Source: Cryptomeria japonica (taxonomy: Eukaryota > Streptophyta > Pinopsida > Cupressales > Cupressaceae). Taken from it: a stretch of 64,000 bases of DNA. Each line of letters begins with the position of its first letter. Position 1 is the stretch's first letter. The stretch is taken from assembly GCF_030272615.1 (NCBI RefSeq), contig NC_081406.1, positions 399,728,939 to 399,792,938 on the forward strand, given 5' to 3'. Of the stretch, positions 22,351 through 34,715 are shown in pieces. The notes beneath the pieces are model-generated. The model saw only the letters and a program-made list of their open reading frames with translations. It did not search any database and was not told the DNA's origin. The position numbers were made by a program, and so were the translations under genes.

Positions 22351-24870
22351 AAGCCTTCTAAATAAATGTTATTTTGTGAAAATAAATCCACAACAGACTG
22401 GTATTTAGCTCTCCAAATAATGAATAAGATAACTTAGGTATTTCATCCTTAGCACAAACACATAATATTAATGCACAAAGTTCAAACCTGGAGCACAATA
22501 ACCTAGCACTGGTACAAATCCTATGAACACACTATTCCAAACCAACAATATTAAGATTAAAACTTGTAAGCACAATGGATCAAGAAGGGTATAATGCCCA
22601 CAAGCATAAAGGTTCAATAGGGCTTGCACCTTGATGGCTACAAAAACAATGCCACATTTAAATAATCACACTATGTCATCAAGGGCAACTTCTAGTCTGT
22701 AGTATTGATTTGGTATGTAGTTATCATTTTCTTTTTGATTCATTGGATTTTAAATCTTGGATAGATCATTAAATTCCAAGGGTCGAGTTCTCTTAGATCA
22801 AACCCCTTTATTAGACTAGCTTTACAATTGTGACAAAGATTAGTTGATAACATTCAAGTGGGTGAAATATTGATTTAAATGCAATATTTTGATTCCTTTA
22901 AAAGCTCCATGTTTAATGTTCCTTGTGAATGTTAATGATAATTTAATGATTGCCTAATGTGTTTAAATGTGCAAATGAATGTCTCTAAACACCTAGAATA
23001 ACAAATCATCACACAGCCAAATACCAAGTTAACTCCCGAAGACTGAGAAAATGAATCGATAATTTTGAGTTCCAAAATATTATTTTTCAGCTCAAATTTG
23101 CATTGTGTGAGATCTCATAATAAGTGATCAAGACAATGGGAGTGGAATATGGGGATTGAGTATAATGCATAAAAATCTAGACCAATGTATAATAGGAATA
23201 TGTGGGAAGAGGTCAAATAAGTATATGTTGAGGGTAGATGTATGAGAATAAATGGGAAAGGATAAGGATCAACAAATGAATCACTTTCAAAACAAAATTG
23301 TGTCATATGTTATGTAATCGTACTAAAATATTTTCTCATAATGGACCCAAAACTATATGGGAATTGTCATAGATATTTTAATTTTAGCATTATAGATTGC
23401 CCTCACTTTGAGGTGCATGTGAATCCTAAAATGATTAGGTATCTCAAATCAAATGAGAACACACACTTGTGGGAAAGTAACTTCTCAATCACAAAAAGGA
23501 TATTGAGGTACATGTAAAGCAATGAACCCCTCTAGATCTCATTGTATGTCTTCATCTTCGTATGCATGCTCTATGGAAACCTATATGAAAAGTAATGCAA
23601 CAAATTACCTGTTGTAGCACATCAAGTGATTAAAACATGGCATAGTAGGCACTCCCATGTCATTAAATCAAATCTCACAATTAAATAATTACTCATAATG
23701 TAAGGAACACAATCCTTAAAACAAATCGCACAATTAAATAATTACTCATAATTACAAAAATATAAAAAATGAAAGATAATATCTCAATGTACACAATTAA
23801 TGTCAATACATCTCAATTAAGTAGTGCTTAATCCAAGTGTAAGTACATGTACAAGACATGAATGATAATTACATCATAGGCCCTCATGCCCAAGAGATAA
23901 CTCAATACAAGAACATTATACAATGTACAAGCTTATACAAAGGATAATAAAGATATGAAAGTAATCATGTGCCTCCAAGTGCTATCGATCGCATTTGTCA
24001 TTCGCAGCTTGAGAGATGAGAACATGGCTCGAGCGCTATTCCACCCAACCATGAACCATTTACGCTTCCCCGCAATTCTTCTTGACACGAAGAACCACCG
24101 ACCCTGCACGAAATGCCTACTACCTGGAAATAATAGGCAGCGGGGAAACCCAGTGCAACTTGATAGACCTACATGCATTTGTTTGTATGAAATGCAATGT
24201 CCTACTATCAAGATATGGCAGAGAAATATATTAATAAATTTTGCTCGGCTAGTTCATCTATTTCAATGAATACATGACTTTGGCCAAAGTACATTAATAT
24301 TTTGAGCAAGATCCTGAAAAGAGGACTGATCTTATATGTTTTTCCATATTTAGCACCCCATTCCCAAAAGCATAAACTCATAACTTGCAAAGAAAAAGAA
24401 AACTTCTCCTTAAAGGAAACACTCTAGCAAACATGTATTTTGCATTAACTCATTTGTTCAATAATGATACAATTAACAAACATGCATGTGATAGAGAGAT
24501 ATGTCTCCTTTTGATGACATTGTAAATCTACATGCATCCTTTTTCCTATTGTGAATCATGCACAATTTCCTTAAATGAATACCTCTTTTCATTCATAGAA
24601 GGATAAACTCAACTTTCTATATTTCATGCTTTTAAGGAATCTACATGGTTCTATGCATTTAATCATTTATAAGAATAGCTTAATTTATCCATCCCTATAT
24701 ACATATGTCAATCAAATCCAATAATACATGCATGTTAATTTTTATACCTATTGAAAAGTTTTTCAACTATAGAGAAACAAAACTAGTATGTGTCAAACAA
24801 CATAAATGTTCATATGCATATATATAATTTTGTGTATATATTTCACCTAAAATAAAAGAAAGCATTCCAC
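22351..24870. other. AT-rich intergenic sequence
   Basis: No gene recognised. ATCACACAATTAAATAATTACTCATAAT-type sequence occurs twice (near 23672 and 23727). A patch at 23955-24211 is distinctly richer in GC and open in both strands (104 and 92 codons), but neither product matches a family I know. Confidence 0.4.
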
Positions 24871-25050
24871 ATGTCTTTATGCTCTTATCTACAATAAATA
24901 ATCTATTTTTCCAAGAAAGATTGGTTTATAAAATATAGTCACATAAAGTCTGAAAATAAAAGATGTCTTTATGCTCTTATCTACAATAAATAATCCATTT
25001 TTCCAAGCAAGTTTGGTTTATAAAATATAGTCATATAAATTTGAAGATAA
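24871..25050. repeat. Two 92-bp tandem units
   Basis: ATGTCTTTATGCTCTTATCT starts at 24871 and again at 24963. The units share the following AATAAT, TTTTTCCAAG and TGGTTTATAAAATATAGTCA blocks with few mismatches. Confidence 0.9.
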
Positions 25051-25769
25051 AAATTTATGAGATTATTTTCCATTGATTGTATATAATTGTAGATTTATTA
25101 GGAATTGTGTATTTCATTATCCTTTATAATGCTTGAAGAATCAAGGGAGCTTAGTTTTGTTTATGCACACATTTGTGTATAGTCTTGTATACACAAATGT
25201 ATATAGTTAAATTTGGAAAAATAAAAACTAATGAATATCTACCCATAATTTTAGTTTTCTTATTTCAAACCATATTTCCATTCCAAAATGAAATAAATTT
25301 GAGAGAATAATAAGAAACGACGGAGAAAATAAGTTCTTACTGATTTGATATTTGTTGGAAGCGTGTTGGGAAGTGATGTTTCAACTCCTCCAAAAAACCC
25401 CAAACAACTGGTAAATAAATCCTTGAAGGTGAAAACTAATACCCCCAATAAAAAACCTTCAAGAATGCTTAAATATCTGATGTAAATAAACTCTAGAGAG
25501 TGTTGGAAATTGCAAACATAATACTGATGTAAAATTCTCAATCCATACTTTTAAACCCAATAAAAAAACTCTTTCTAAAATAATGGTTATGTTGTGTAAA
25601 AGAAATTTGATATTTTGTGTATTATCATGCCCAAAATCTGCTCTCCTTCTTTGGTTTTAAAAACATATGAGACACTACTAATAAACCCCCAAAAGAAATA
25701 TCTGTTGGATGCATGCATGGGAGTTGATTCTTCATAAAGAAAGTGTTGATTATTTTCTTCTTTTTCACA

Positions 25770-25905
25770 CCTTAAGTGCTTCTCACACTTTTAATGTTGT
25801 TCTCTCACACTTAAAATACTTCTCATTACACTTTGACTACTGCTCACACTTAAAATACTTCTCTTCACACTTTAATTGTTGCTCATACTTAAAATCTTGT
25901 TCATG
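25770..25905. repeat. Degenerate short tandem repeats (CTCACACTTAAAATACTTCT)
   Basis: Four to five imperfect copies of CTCACACTTAAAATACTTCT alternating with TTGTTGCTC-type sequence. The repeat is open in one frame (25709-25924), giving a repetitive peptide that is not considered a gene. Confidence 0.7.
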
Positions 25906-28010
25906 CACCAACCAAAAAGCCTAAAACTTTCATATAATATCATAAATGAAATGGAAACGGAAATGATGTTAAGTTATCATGTTATTATTATGAGTTTAGT
26001 TCTCACATATGCTTTGGCTATGATTATGGGACTAGCCTACTAATGTGAATATAAGTGCGAGTGTAGTTATACATTGAAGATGAGAACTTATCTAAGGTAG
26101 AAGTGCCCTAGCCATTTGGCAATAATATGCATGATGGTACCTGGTGTATATACACACATTCATGTAGAACAATAATATTGCATTTCATGTTTATGCATTT
26201 TATGATTTCAAGATTACGTAGATTAATTGAACATATTGTGTGAATGATGTTATGGTATGTAATTGCTTATATTGTGTTGTTTTGAAAATGATATGTTAGG
26301 AAAACTAAAATGGTCACCTTTATTGCTTTCTCATGATTATGTAATTAATTTTTAAAAAAAAGATTGGTTTATATTTGTTTCAATGAAATTATTTCCTTTT
26401 ATACATTAAATAATCTAGTCTCAATATTTTAATGTTATTGATGGTAAAGAAAGGAATTTTTTATGTAAATTGGTAGAAATAGTGAGCTACATTAAAATAT
26501 CATCAAATTCAAAAATTAGGTCCAAATCCAATATCAAGGCCCTAATATTCTGCATCCTACTTTTTCAGGGCCTATTTTGGTGGGTTTATGTTAATAAATT
26601 TACACTTGAACTAACAAAATTTCCCAATTTCTTTGATATTTTTAGTGTTGGCCTTGACATTGCAAAATCTGGTTTTTAATCAATTTTAAGCTTGTAACCC
26701 ATATATGTGGAAGTAACTTTCCTCATTTGTGATATAAACTTTTATAAGATATCCTTATAATGCAAAATTAATGCTAAAAGTGAGTCTATAGGTTTGCAAA
26801 TCTGAGGAATAATTAGCAACATTAAATCTTTATCAAGTATTCATGTTTTATCATTTTTCATGTTGGAAGCTTCAAGTAATGTTAGAGTATGATAGGGAAT
26901 CATTAGCTAAAGATTGTATTGTACCTCTCCTTAAGGGTTTGGTATGATTTCTTGTTGTTCTCAAATTTATGAGTTTTAGCTTCAAATTTGATATCTATCA
27001 TTTGTTCGTGTAAATTTATGTGATTATTGTATTCTTGAGTTAATTTATTGGAGATTGTTGTCATTGATTCCTAGGTGTTGTCATTGATGTCAACCCTTAG
27101 TGTTATATTTTCATTGATGTCTCATATGTAGTTGTGATGAATTCCATGTTTTGGTTTTGATATCTATAGTTAGTATGTTGTGGTTTCATTTATGCTTGCA
27201 CTTTTATGATGATGCTTATGATAATGATGATGAGTTATGTTAAAAAACAGTGACGATGATGAATTTATCTTGTTTGTTGCCAACAGAGATGTTATCATGA
27301 TGATTTCTTATTAAGATGAGCATTATAAGCATTAATATGAGGATTATAAGTTTAAGATGAGGATTAGAAGCATTAAGATGAAGTGGATACGATGATGATA
27401 GTCTTGTGTATGCTACAGGTCATTTCATTATCTATCTTGTTGCTCCTAAGAAAGCAAATGGTGCTACAAGGATGTTTTGGTCTCTATCGGCTTGTGAAGT
27501 ATGAAATACAAAAAAGTATTTTGAAAACTATCTAGAAGAATGCTCCACATTCCTCCATGTTTGGATATATGCTCTTGTGGTTTGGGATTTAGCTTGTATG
27601 TTCTATGGATATTGCATTCCTGTCTTTTCAAGTCTCTAGTGTTACCACAAGATCCTTTTAATAAATTTAGTAGGTTGTTAGTTTGGTTGTGTTATCACTG
27701 ATTAAAAATGGGCTTTTCTTTTCCCATAATTGGCTATGGTTTGTTGAAATTTTGAGTAAGGCACATTTTCAAATGCTTCAGCTTTGTCTTAGGCCTTAAG
27801 GGTTTAGGGTTTTTTGATTTTAGATCGCCTAATGTTTGTTTAAAGCCCTCTGGTTTCTATTCTCTCGTTACTTTATCCACTTAAGTGATGGGTCTTGTGT
27901 TCGTGAAAGGTGTTCCCCCTTTTTCATTTGCCTAGGCGGTCTCGTGAAATGATAATTGTTTACGGCTTATACCTTTTTTCCTAATGTTGTCGGGCCCATT
28001 AAGTCAGGTG
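25906..28010. other. AT-rich sequence, possible LTR start
   Basis: No gene recognised. Around 27048-27110 the sequence GGAGATTGTTGTCATTG and GTTGTCATTGATGTCAAC resembles the PPT/LTR junction of the Copia family seen at 38339, so a decayed LTR may begin near 27056. ATGATGA-rich low-complexity sequence occurs at 27200-27390. Confidence 0.35.
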
Positions 28011-28019
28011 CATCTCTCA

Positions 28020-28790
28020 AGAAAATCCACGGCTTGCATTATTTCGCGAAGGAAAAGTGACCGAGGTTTAAAGACCGCGAAATGGCGAAAAGGTGGTGGG
28101 CCCAAAAATGAAAAGGACTCGTGTTCACAACGACTAAAGGGCCACACGTAACAGACAGTCATCTCAGATTTAATCCAATGGCTAGCGTTGTTTCATAGCC
28201 TGAACATGAAGGTGAAATACCTTTCGCGAAGTGGCGAAAAGGTGGTGGGCCCGAAATGAAAAGAGTTATCTAAAGGTCTCTGCTTAAAGAGTGATTACTT
28301 TTAATATGATTTGATGGCTCGCACTATTTCGCAAGACAAAAGTGACCGAGGTTTAAAGACTACGAAATGGCAAAATGATGTGGCATTCCAAACAGATGGT
28401 CCAGCCAGCCTTTGCGGCGAATAAGAGAACAACACGTAGCAGAGAATGCAACAATCAACAAGATGAGTCCTAGAATTTAAAAGGAAGGTGGGTCCCAGTA
28501 AGGAAAGGTGTTCGGAATTAAAGTCAGAGGGCCCACAGTCGTTTAAAAAGGGGTTCAGAAAGTAAAGACTGATCAAATCTCATTTGATCGGACGGCCCGC
28601 ACTATTTCGCAAAACGAAGATGTTCGAGAGTTAGCCTCTGCGAAGCAACGAAAAGTTTCTTTGTGGGTTAATAAAGCATAGGGCTAAATCAGGATCATTT
28701 TCGTCCTGATCTAACGGCTGGCGTTATTTCGTGAAGCAAAGATGCCTGAAAATTATGCTTTGTGAAATAGCGAAAAGGGAAAATGCATCA
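28020..28790. repeat. Five hairpin-forming dispersed repeats upstream of the long ORF
   Basis: Each unit opens with a motif like ACGGCTGGCGTTATTTCG and closes 40-60 bp later with GCGAAATGGCGAAAAGG or similar, so ATTTCGCG pairs with CGCGAAAT. Openers lie near 28030, 28182, 28313, 28592 and 28712; closers near 28073, 28225, 28364, 28640 and 28765. The last unit has a clear imperfect stem (CGTTATTTCG.. against ..TTTGTGAAATAGCG). GGTGGTGGGCCC follows the first two closers. Units are diverged but aligned in order and orientation. The block lies 340-1,100 bp upstream of the ATG at 29128, so it could be part of a promoter or LTR U3. Confidence 0.75.
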
Positions 28791-29127
28791 GCGTCATGAC
28801 CCGTTGGAGTGAAATTTTTGAATTCTTTCATGAATTCAATTTTGAAGAGACAGCTAAGCATGCGAAATCAATGTTGCAGTTGAGAGGCATGCCGCCATAT
28901 ATGATCTCCTATTAATTAAAACTAAGGCATTATGTTAAAGAGCATTTGTAAAAGAGTAGTTGCAGAGCGAACTTCTCGGGTTGCAAAGTTAATTCCTTCA
29001 GGTTCAATCAGGTTTTTTGTACTCTTGTTCGGCCAACTTTGTAGTTGTGTGTGTGTTTTAATTGAAGCTTATATTTGTCCTAGAATAATTGAAAGTGGTT
29101 GCTTGACTCTTGGCCTGGTTTTAAAAG

Positions 29128-32100
29128 ATGGCACCGAAGAGAGAATTCTCAGGGAAAGTTAATTACCACGAAAGAGCCATTTGTGATGATTTCCTTGAAC
29201 AATTGACGTTGTCAACTAATGTAGCTTCCAAAATGAGAGAATTGGTGCCAAGAGCTTCTCACCTGAAAGTAGGAGAAGGTTTATATGATAAAGTGAACTG
29301 GATAAGAGACCCTCAAGTAGGGATGTCTGGGTTAGGACTTTTCAAGGTGGGATTTGGTATGAGAAATTCTCCAGCTCCTCAGAACAACATATGGGAGCTG
29401 GATGTGGGGAAGTTGGTGGTCCCTGGGGTTTTCTTTGATGTAGATCTTCTAACCCAAATTGCACATAATTATGATCCAATTTCAAAGACTGTTAAGGATA
29501 TTAGCGGGAAGACCCTCATTGAGATTAATGATGAGGAATTCAGGAATGCCTTTGGGTTAAGTGAATACACAAATTTTTTGGAGCCAATTGATTTCAAATC
29601 ATTAGCTCAGGTGTATAATGTGCAGAAAAACCACCTTAGGAATGGGCCTCTCAAAGAATTCTTTTTGAAGATAGGCGGGTTGACTGTTGTGGGACCTAAC
29701 ACTGAAGAGCCCTTTTCTCTAAATTTGTTTACCCTTAGGGCTAAAGGATTATACTGGTCACTCTGCCAGATCCTAGGAGAAGATGTTGGCCAATATGCCA
29801 ACTCATTATATGTTGATGGTGGCTCAGATTTTGAACCCTTCTGTGGCAATAACTTTTGACTATGCTACTTTCTTAACTGATGCTATCCACAATGGATTGA
29901 TAGGGATCAAGAGCGGGAAAGTAGATAAGCCTTTCAGGTGGTATTCCCTCCTTATACACTTTTTTCTTTTTAAGGGTGGAGATTATTTTGCAAGTGGGAT
30001 GGATTTGGTGAAGGAGAAGGATGGAGAGAAAATGCCAGTACAGCTATGGAGCACAGCGCTGTCATGGGACAGAGAGGATGCAAGTTTTTAAAGGTTTGAC
30101 AGATGTTTTGCATCAAAAATTAGAACCCTTATCTGTTCAAAGAATCCAAAAGTTCCTAAGGTACTTTTGGAATTCATAAGGCCACAAGAATATGTGGAGG
30201 ACATAAAAATTGTCCACAATTGGGGAGATATTTATTTATACCTTGTTTCCACAGTTTTCAGAGTATATGGTTTCGTAGGTACCCCATTTTTGTTGCCCTA
30301 CCAAGTCCCTCTAAAAGTGGGAATTGCAGAAATTCTTAGGCAGATTGGTGTTGTACAGGAGGCAGAGTTGACAGGTAGAGGCAAAGGGACAATTTTTCCC
30401 ACAATTACCATCGCACACCAATTTGTGATAACTAAAGGAGGTTGGAAATGCTTTGAAGATTTCCTTCGGCCCTACCATTTATTATCTGCAGTTTCTAGGT
30501 GTGCTGATCCTGAAGATTTTTTTAATGGTATGTTTAGGAAGAGGGCTGTATGCAAGGCCAAACCCCATGAATTTCAGTTCCCTAAGGACCTCATCAGGAA
30601 TGAGTTTGACTTGGATGAACAAGAGCTGAGGAAAGAAAAATGGGTGGCCTACAAGAAGGCCTTGGACCTGGTGCACCAACTGGATATAAGCTATGACCCT
30701 TTGTCTAGCTTCCACCCCTTTGCTGAAAAAATGAAGTTTTTAATTCTTAGCTTTGAGGAGGTAATGCAAGCACTTAAAGAGAAGAGGGAGGTTGTAATTG
30801 GAAACAACCCTAAAAAGGCAAGATTGGTCCTGAATAGGTTTGCATCTGTTAGGCCAATCCCTCCTGGTAATTATATGTTGCACAAGAAATCTAACTACAG
30901 TGTACTTATGCCTACTTCAGGGGAGCCTTCTACCTCCAAAGGTAAGAGGAAGATACATGATGTTATTGACATCCCTGATAGCCCAAAGAAACAAAAGGTA
31001 GGAAAAGAAGTGCAACCTGAGGAACCTCTATACTCTCCCTATCAAACTCCTATCCATATAGGAGATGAACAGGCAGCAGCTGAACAATTATTGCAGTTAG
31101 GCAGTTTAGGAGAAATTGCCTATACTTATGATGAGATAGAGGATGGAATGCCAGAGGAGCCCATAGCTGCTGAGATGGATATCACCATCAACAAATTCAA
31201 AGGCCATGAGTGTGATCCTGAGATCAAACGGGCCAGTGAAGATTTCCTAGCTGATGATAAATTTATTACATCAGAAGCATTTTTGCAATTTTTGTGGAAA
31301 CAGAGCATTGATAAGTATAATGCCCGATGTAATAAGAGGAAGAGTGAGCAGCCTCATAAAGACTCAGCTACAATAGAAGAAGAAATAAAGCAGGAAATGG
31401 TTGAAGAATTCAAAACCATTACTCCTCAACAGGGAAGAGACATGGTGAAACAGGCTGGGGTACTTATTCTCCCTGAATGGGATATAGCAGATGCTCTAGT
31501 CTTAGAAGCAGTAAGAAAGGAGACTAAACCCATGGAGGGAGTCACTTTCAATAAGGACAATGTAGCACTAGTTATGTGGTCATTGAAGAAAGATGAACAA
31601 AAGAAGAAGAAGGATACTTCAGGGTCAAGTTACCTTGGAGGCATGATGATAAAGAGAGTGCAGACTACTGGAATAGTGGAAACTGCTAGCACTGTGTTAG
31701 AAACAGCCAAATTTAGTGTTGCAGTAGCTGAGAAGGAGGCTAAGGAAAAGGCAGATCTCCAAGTTAAGCTGGAGACAGTCTTGAAAGCCTATTCCAATGT
31801 CCAAGAAGAGGTAAGGAGTAAAGATTTAATCATTGCTAGATTGCAGAAGCAGTTGGCAGGGCAAGGTGAGTCATCCACACTAATGATTTCCTCCTCTCCT
31901 GCCAGACCTCCACCCACCAGTCCTATTATTGAACTCCCACCATCTCCAGCACCTTCCAGTTCCCAGATGGTTGAACTTACAACCCAAGAGTTAGAAGATC
32001 TAAAGCAGGCTCAATCTCTATATGCGAAGAAGTATGAGGATAGAGTAAAAGCTACTGTTATAAGTTTTGCAGATACCATGAAGGCCTCATTGCTTTACAA

Positions 32101-32757
32101 TAATGTAAGTAAAATTTTAGATATATGGAATGAGCTCAGAGGAGATAAGGCCATTTTGTTACCCATTTTTGATAAGTGGAGGCCCAGAGAGCAGGATTTA
32201 GAACTTATTTGCACTTCATATGATGAAGCAAGGACTAATCCTACCATTAAATCCACTTGTGATATTATTAAAGAGATGGTAAAGTTAGCTGCAGGGGTGG
32301 ATAGTGCGGATAGGAAAGTTAATTTGTGTAAAAAAAGTATGTTGATCGGGTTTTTGAGTTGCTCCTAGGAGTTTTTGCTAGCCCGGATCAATTGAAGGAT
32401 AAGCAAGTGTGGCTAAATGAAGTGGAATCCAAGCTGTCGGCCAGAATCAAAGGAATTATTGATTTAGATGATGCTTCCTTCTTTGTTCTGACTATTCAGG
32501 AAGTAGAAAATATTAAGGCACATTATAGTTTTCTCAATTCGGAAGTCAGCAAAGTGAGAAACTCTTGGGCAAGGTTGACTAAAGCTAAAACTAAAGTGAT
32601 TAATTTCCCTTGGCCAACTGATGATGTGTATGATGGATGGACAACAAAATATGTCACCCATGATCCGGAGCAGTTAAAGGGGACCCCCGAAAAGATAGAA
32701 GAGGTTACAACCGAACAACATCTAAAAGAAGTTGCAGAGGCCGAAAGAGACTTGTAA
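29128..32757 (+). pseudogene. Unrecognised ~1,210-codon reading frame, inactivated
   Basis: ATG at 29128 is immediately preceded in frame by TAA. The coding sense spans three frames: a frameshift near 29800-29835, an in-frame TAA at 30089-30091 (GCA AGT TTT TAA AGG), and a frameshift at the A7 run 32330-32336, ending at 32757. The N-terminal ~480 residues look globular (IWELDVGKLVVPGVFFDVDL, FRNAFGLSEY, VPLKVGIAEILRQIGVV). The middle has a likely basic nuclear-type signal (KGKRKIHDVIDIPDSPKKQK). The C-terminal part has coiled-coil-like segments rich in K/E and a proline-rich stretch (PPPTSPIIELPPSP). I do not recognise the family. Intact sense over 3.6 kb shows it was recently coding. A transposon-borne gene is the most likely explanation, given the setting, but no LTR pair or TIR was found. 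Confidence 0.6.
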
Positions 32758-34340
32758 CTGTTTTTGTAAAAGGTTTTGTAACTTTCTGTTTGAAAAGATT
32801 TGATTGTAATCAAAATCTCATAGGAAAGTCCGAAGCTTTGTGCATCCATATTGTTATAAATGGATACCAGGACTAGTGAGAAGGGATCGCAAAAGAATTG
32901 TAAGAAAACGCTGCAGAAATTTATCTGAGCTTTTCTGAGTCTAATGGAGAATATTCAAAAACTTCTTGTAATATTTTTCTGAACTTAATATCAATATACA
33001 GACCATCGGTTTTGAGTGAAGCTTTGTGTCATCTTCAAGTGTGTTTACAATTTGTTTACTATTTTCATTCTGAATAATCCAGGGTTATTTCATTTGAATG
33101 GGATTGCAAGGCAATTTTCAGTAGAAGTGTTCGCTAGCTTTTCTCTTTAGGAGGGAAATTAAAGATGCAGGGATCACTCATACCAGTAAACTCTTTGGGA
33201 AGAGACTTTGAATCTTGATGATCATAGTTTAATTTGGAATGCATAAATTCTTATAGGTGTCAGGCATATATAAGGATTAATAGAAACCAAGCCAATGGGA
33301 TGCGTAAAGATATTCTGTTTGAGGAGTATTATCTGAGTTTAGATGACCCTGTGACCTTGGATAAGGCACTGGTATTGATTGAAGTTGTTTATTGCATGTT
33401 TTGTTGATCGAAATGCTGAATTTAAGTATAATTTCCATTCTTTTGTTTTCAGTTAATTTCAAGGTGAATAGATCCACTGGTTTCCTAGACTAGTTTGTTG
33501 TGGGTTTATGTTTGAAAGTGTGAACTTAATTCACAAGGGTATACCCACCCGGGCTTTGAGTAAGTCTGAAGTGTAGAAGGTTCAATCAAACCTTGTCATA
33601 TGTTGTCTTGATAATTTCTTTATCTTTGATGTCTCTTCTGCACCGAATTCAATCATATTATTTTAAGGATGTTAAAGAGAATCAGATTTTGAAGATAACA
33701 GGTTGCTTGTCAAGAATGATTTGGAAAATACTTTGCATTATTTTTTTTGCTCCTACAGCTTGGTGGATGTTCTTATATTGTATGTGCAGTGTTTCAATTC
33801 AAATTTCAGGTGATTATGTGTATCACAAGTATGTTTGTTAATGTCTTATCTCATGATTGTTTTGTGGCCTTCTAAGTATAAAGAAATTTGTATTTATTTT
33901 GTTTTATTTGCTTGTTTTGACATGACAATGTGAAAGAAGTGTATGGAAGTATTGTTGAATGTTCATGGAACGTCTCTATGTGGATTGGGTGACGATGATT
34001 TCTCCTTTTGGTGTTTCATATTTATTTTTAGGGTGTTTTGTTTTGTGGTTGTCTGGTAGACATAGTTTATTATATTGCTTGTATTATGCATTTATGGGTC
34101 TACACCAGTAATGGTGGTTGTGATGAGTTGTCTTTGGGCCTTGTTATGTCTCAATTTGAGCCGCATTGTGTAAATCCATTTGAAAGTTGTGTTTTTGGGC
34201 CAATTAGTAAAGGGGTTAGAAGTTTCATCTACACATTACCATGTTGCTAACTTGGGAAAATGTGCACCTATATGTTTGATGTTTGTGGTTGCATAGAAAT
34301 ATGTAATAAGTTGTTTTAGGTCTAGACTATCTCTTGGATT
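32758..34340. other. Downstream of the long ORF, promoter-like start but no gene
   Basis: A TATAAATGG box (32856-32864) is followed by sequence resembling an LTR R-U5 region, ending near TTAATATCAATATACAGACC (about 32985-33004). This could be the 3' UTR of the broken ORF or a 3' LTR whose partner is missing upstream. The remainder to 34340 holds only short non-conserved frames. Confidence 0.3.
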
Positions 34341-34345
34341 GAATC

Positions 34346-34703
34346 TGTTAGAGTAAAGGTATTAGTTTACTTAATTAATTAAATCATATTGATTTAATAA
34401 TTAAGTCATCTTTTCTCTATTTCACTTAAGCCAAATTTAGGAAGCTAAACTTAGGAATATTAATAATTACTATTCATTATTAATTATAAATTGTTTTTAG
34501 GGTTTATGTTTTTAGATTTGATCTCCTTTTATAAGTATTGATCCCTCTATAATCCTAACCAATCTGATTATCATTATTGCATTCTTTTGCTCTAGGTTTT
34601 CATAGCAATCTTTGTGTTTTGTGAATCTTCCATTGTTGTGACAGGTTATTTGCATATAGGTGTTCACTGGGTTATGTGAGGTTGTATTTCTACAACTTTA
34701 ACA
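34346..34703 (+). repeat. 5' LTR of the 1.9-kb element
   Basis: 358 bp, TG...CA ends, followed directly by the PBS. A TATA-like CCTTTTATAAGTATTG lies in the middle. Confidence 0.9.
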
Positions 34704-34715
34704 TGGTATCAGAGC
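34704..34715 (+). promoter_or_regulatory. Primer-binding site of the 1.9-kb element
   Basis: TGGTATCAGAGC, complementary to initiator tRNA-Met, directly after the LTR. Confidence 0.9.

Noticed and set aside
29128-32757. Assignment of the long ORF to the plant mobile domain or a transposase family
   Set aside because: A weak overall feel of PMD-like spacing, but none of the PMD hallmark blocks seen at 43.6-44.5 kb, and no transposase catalytic motif.
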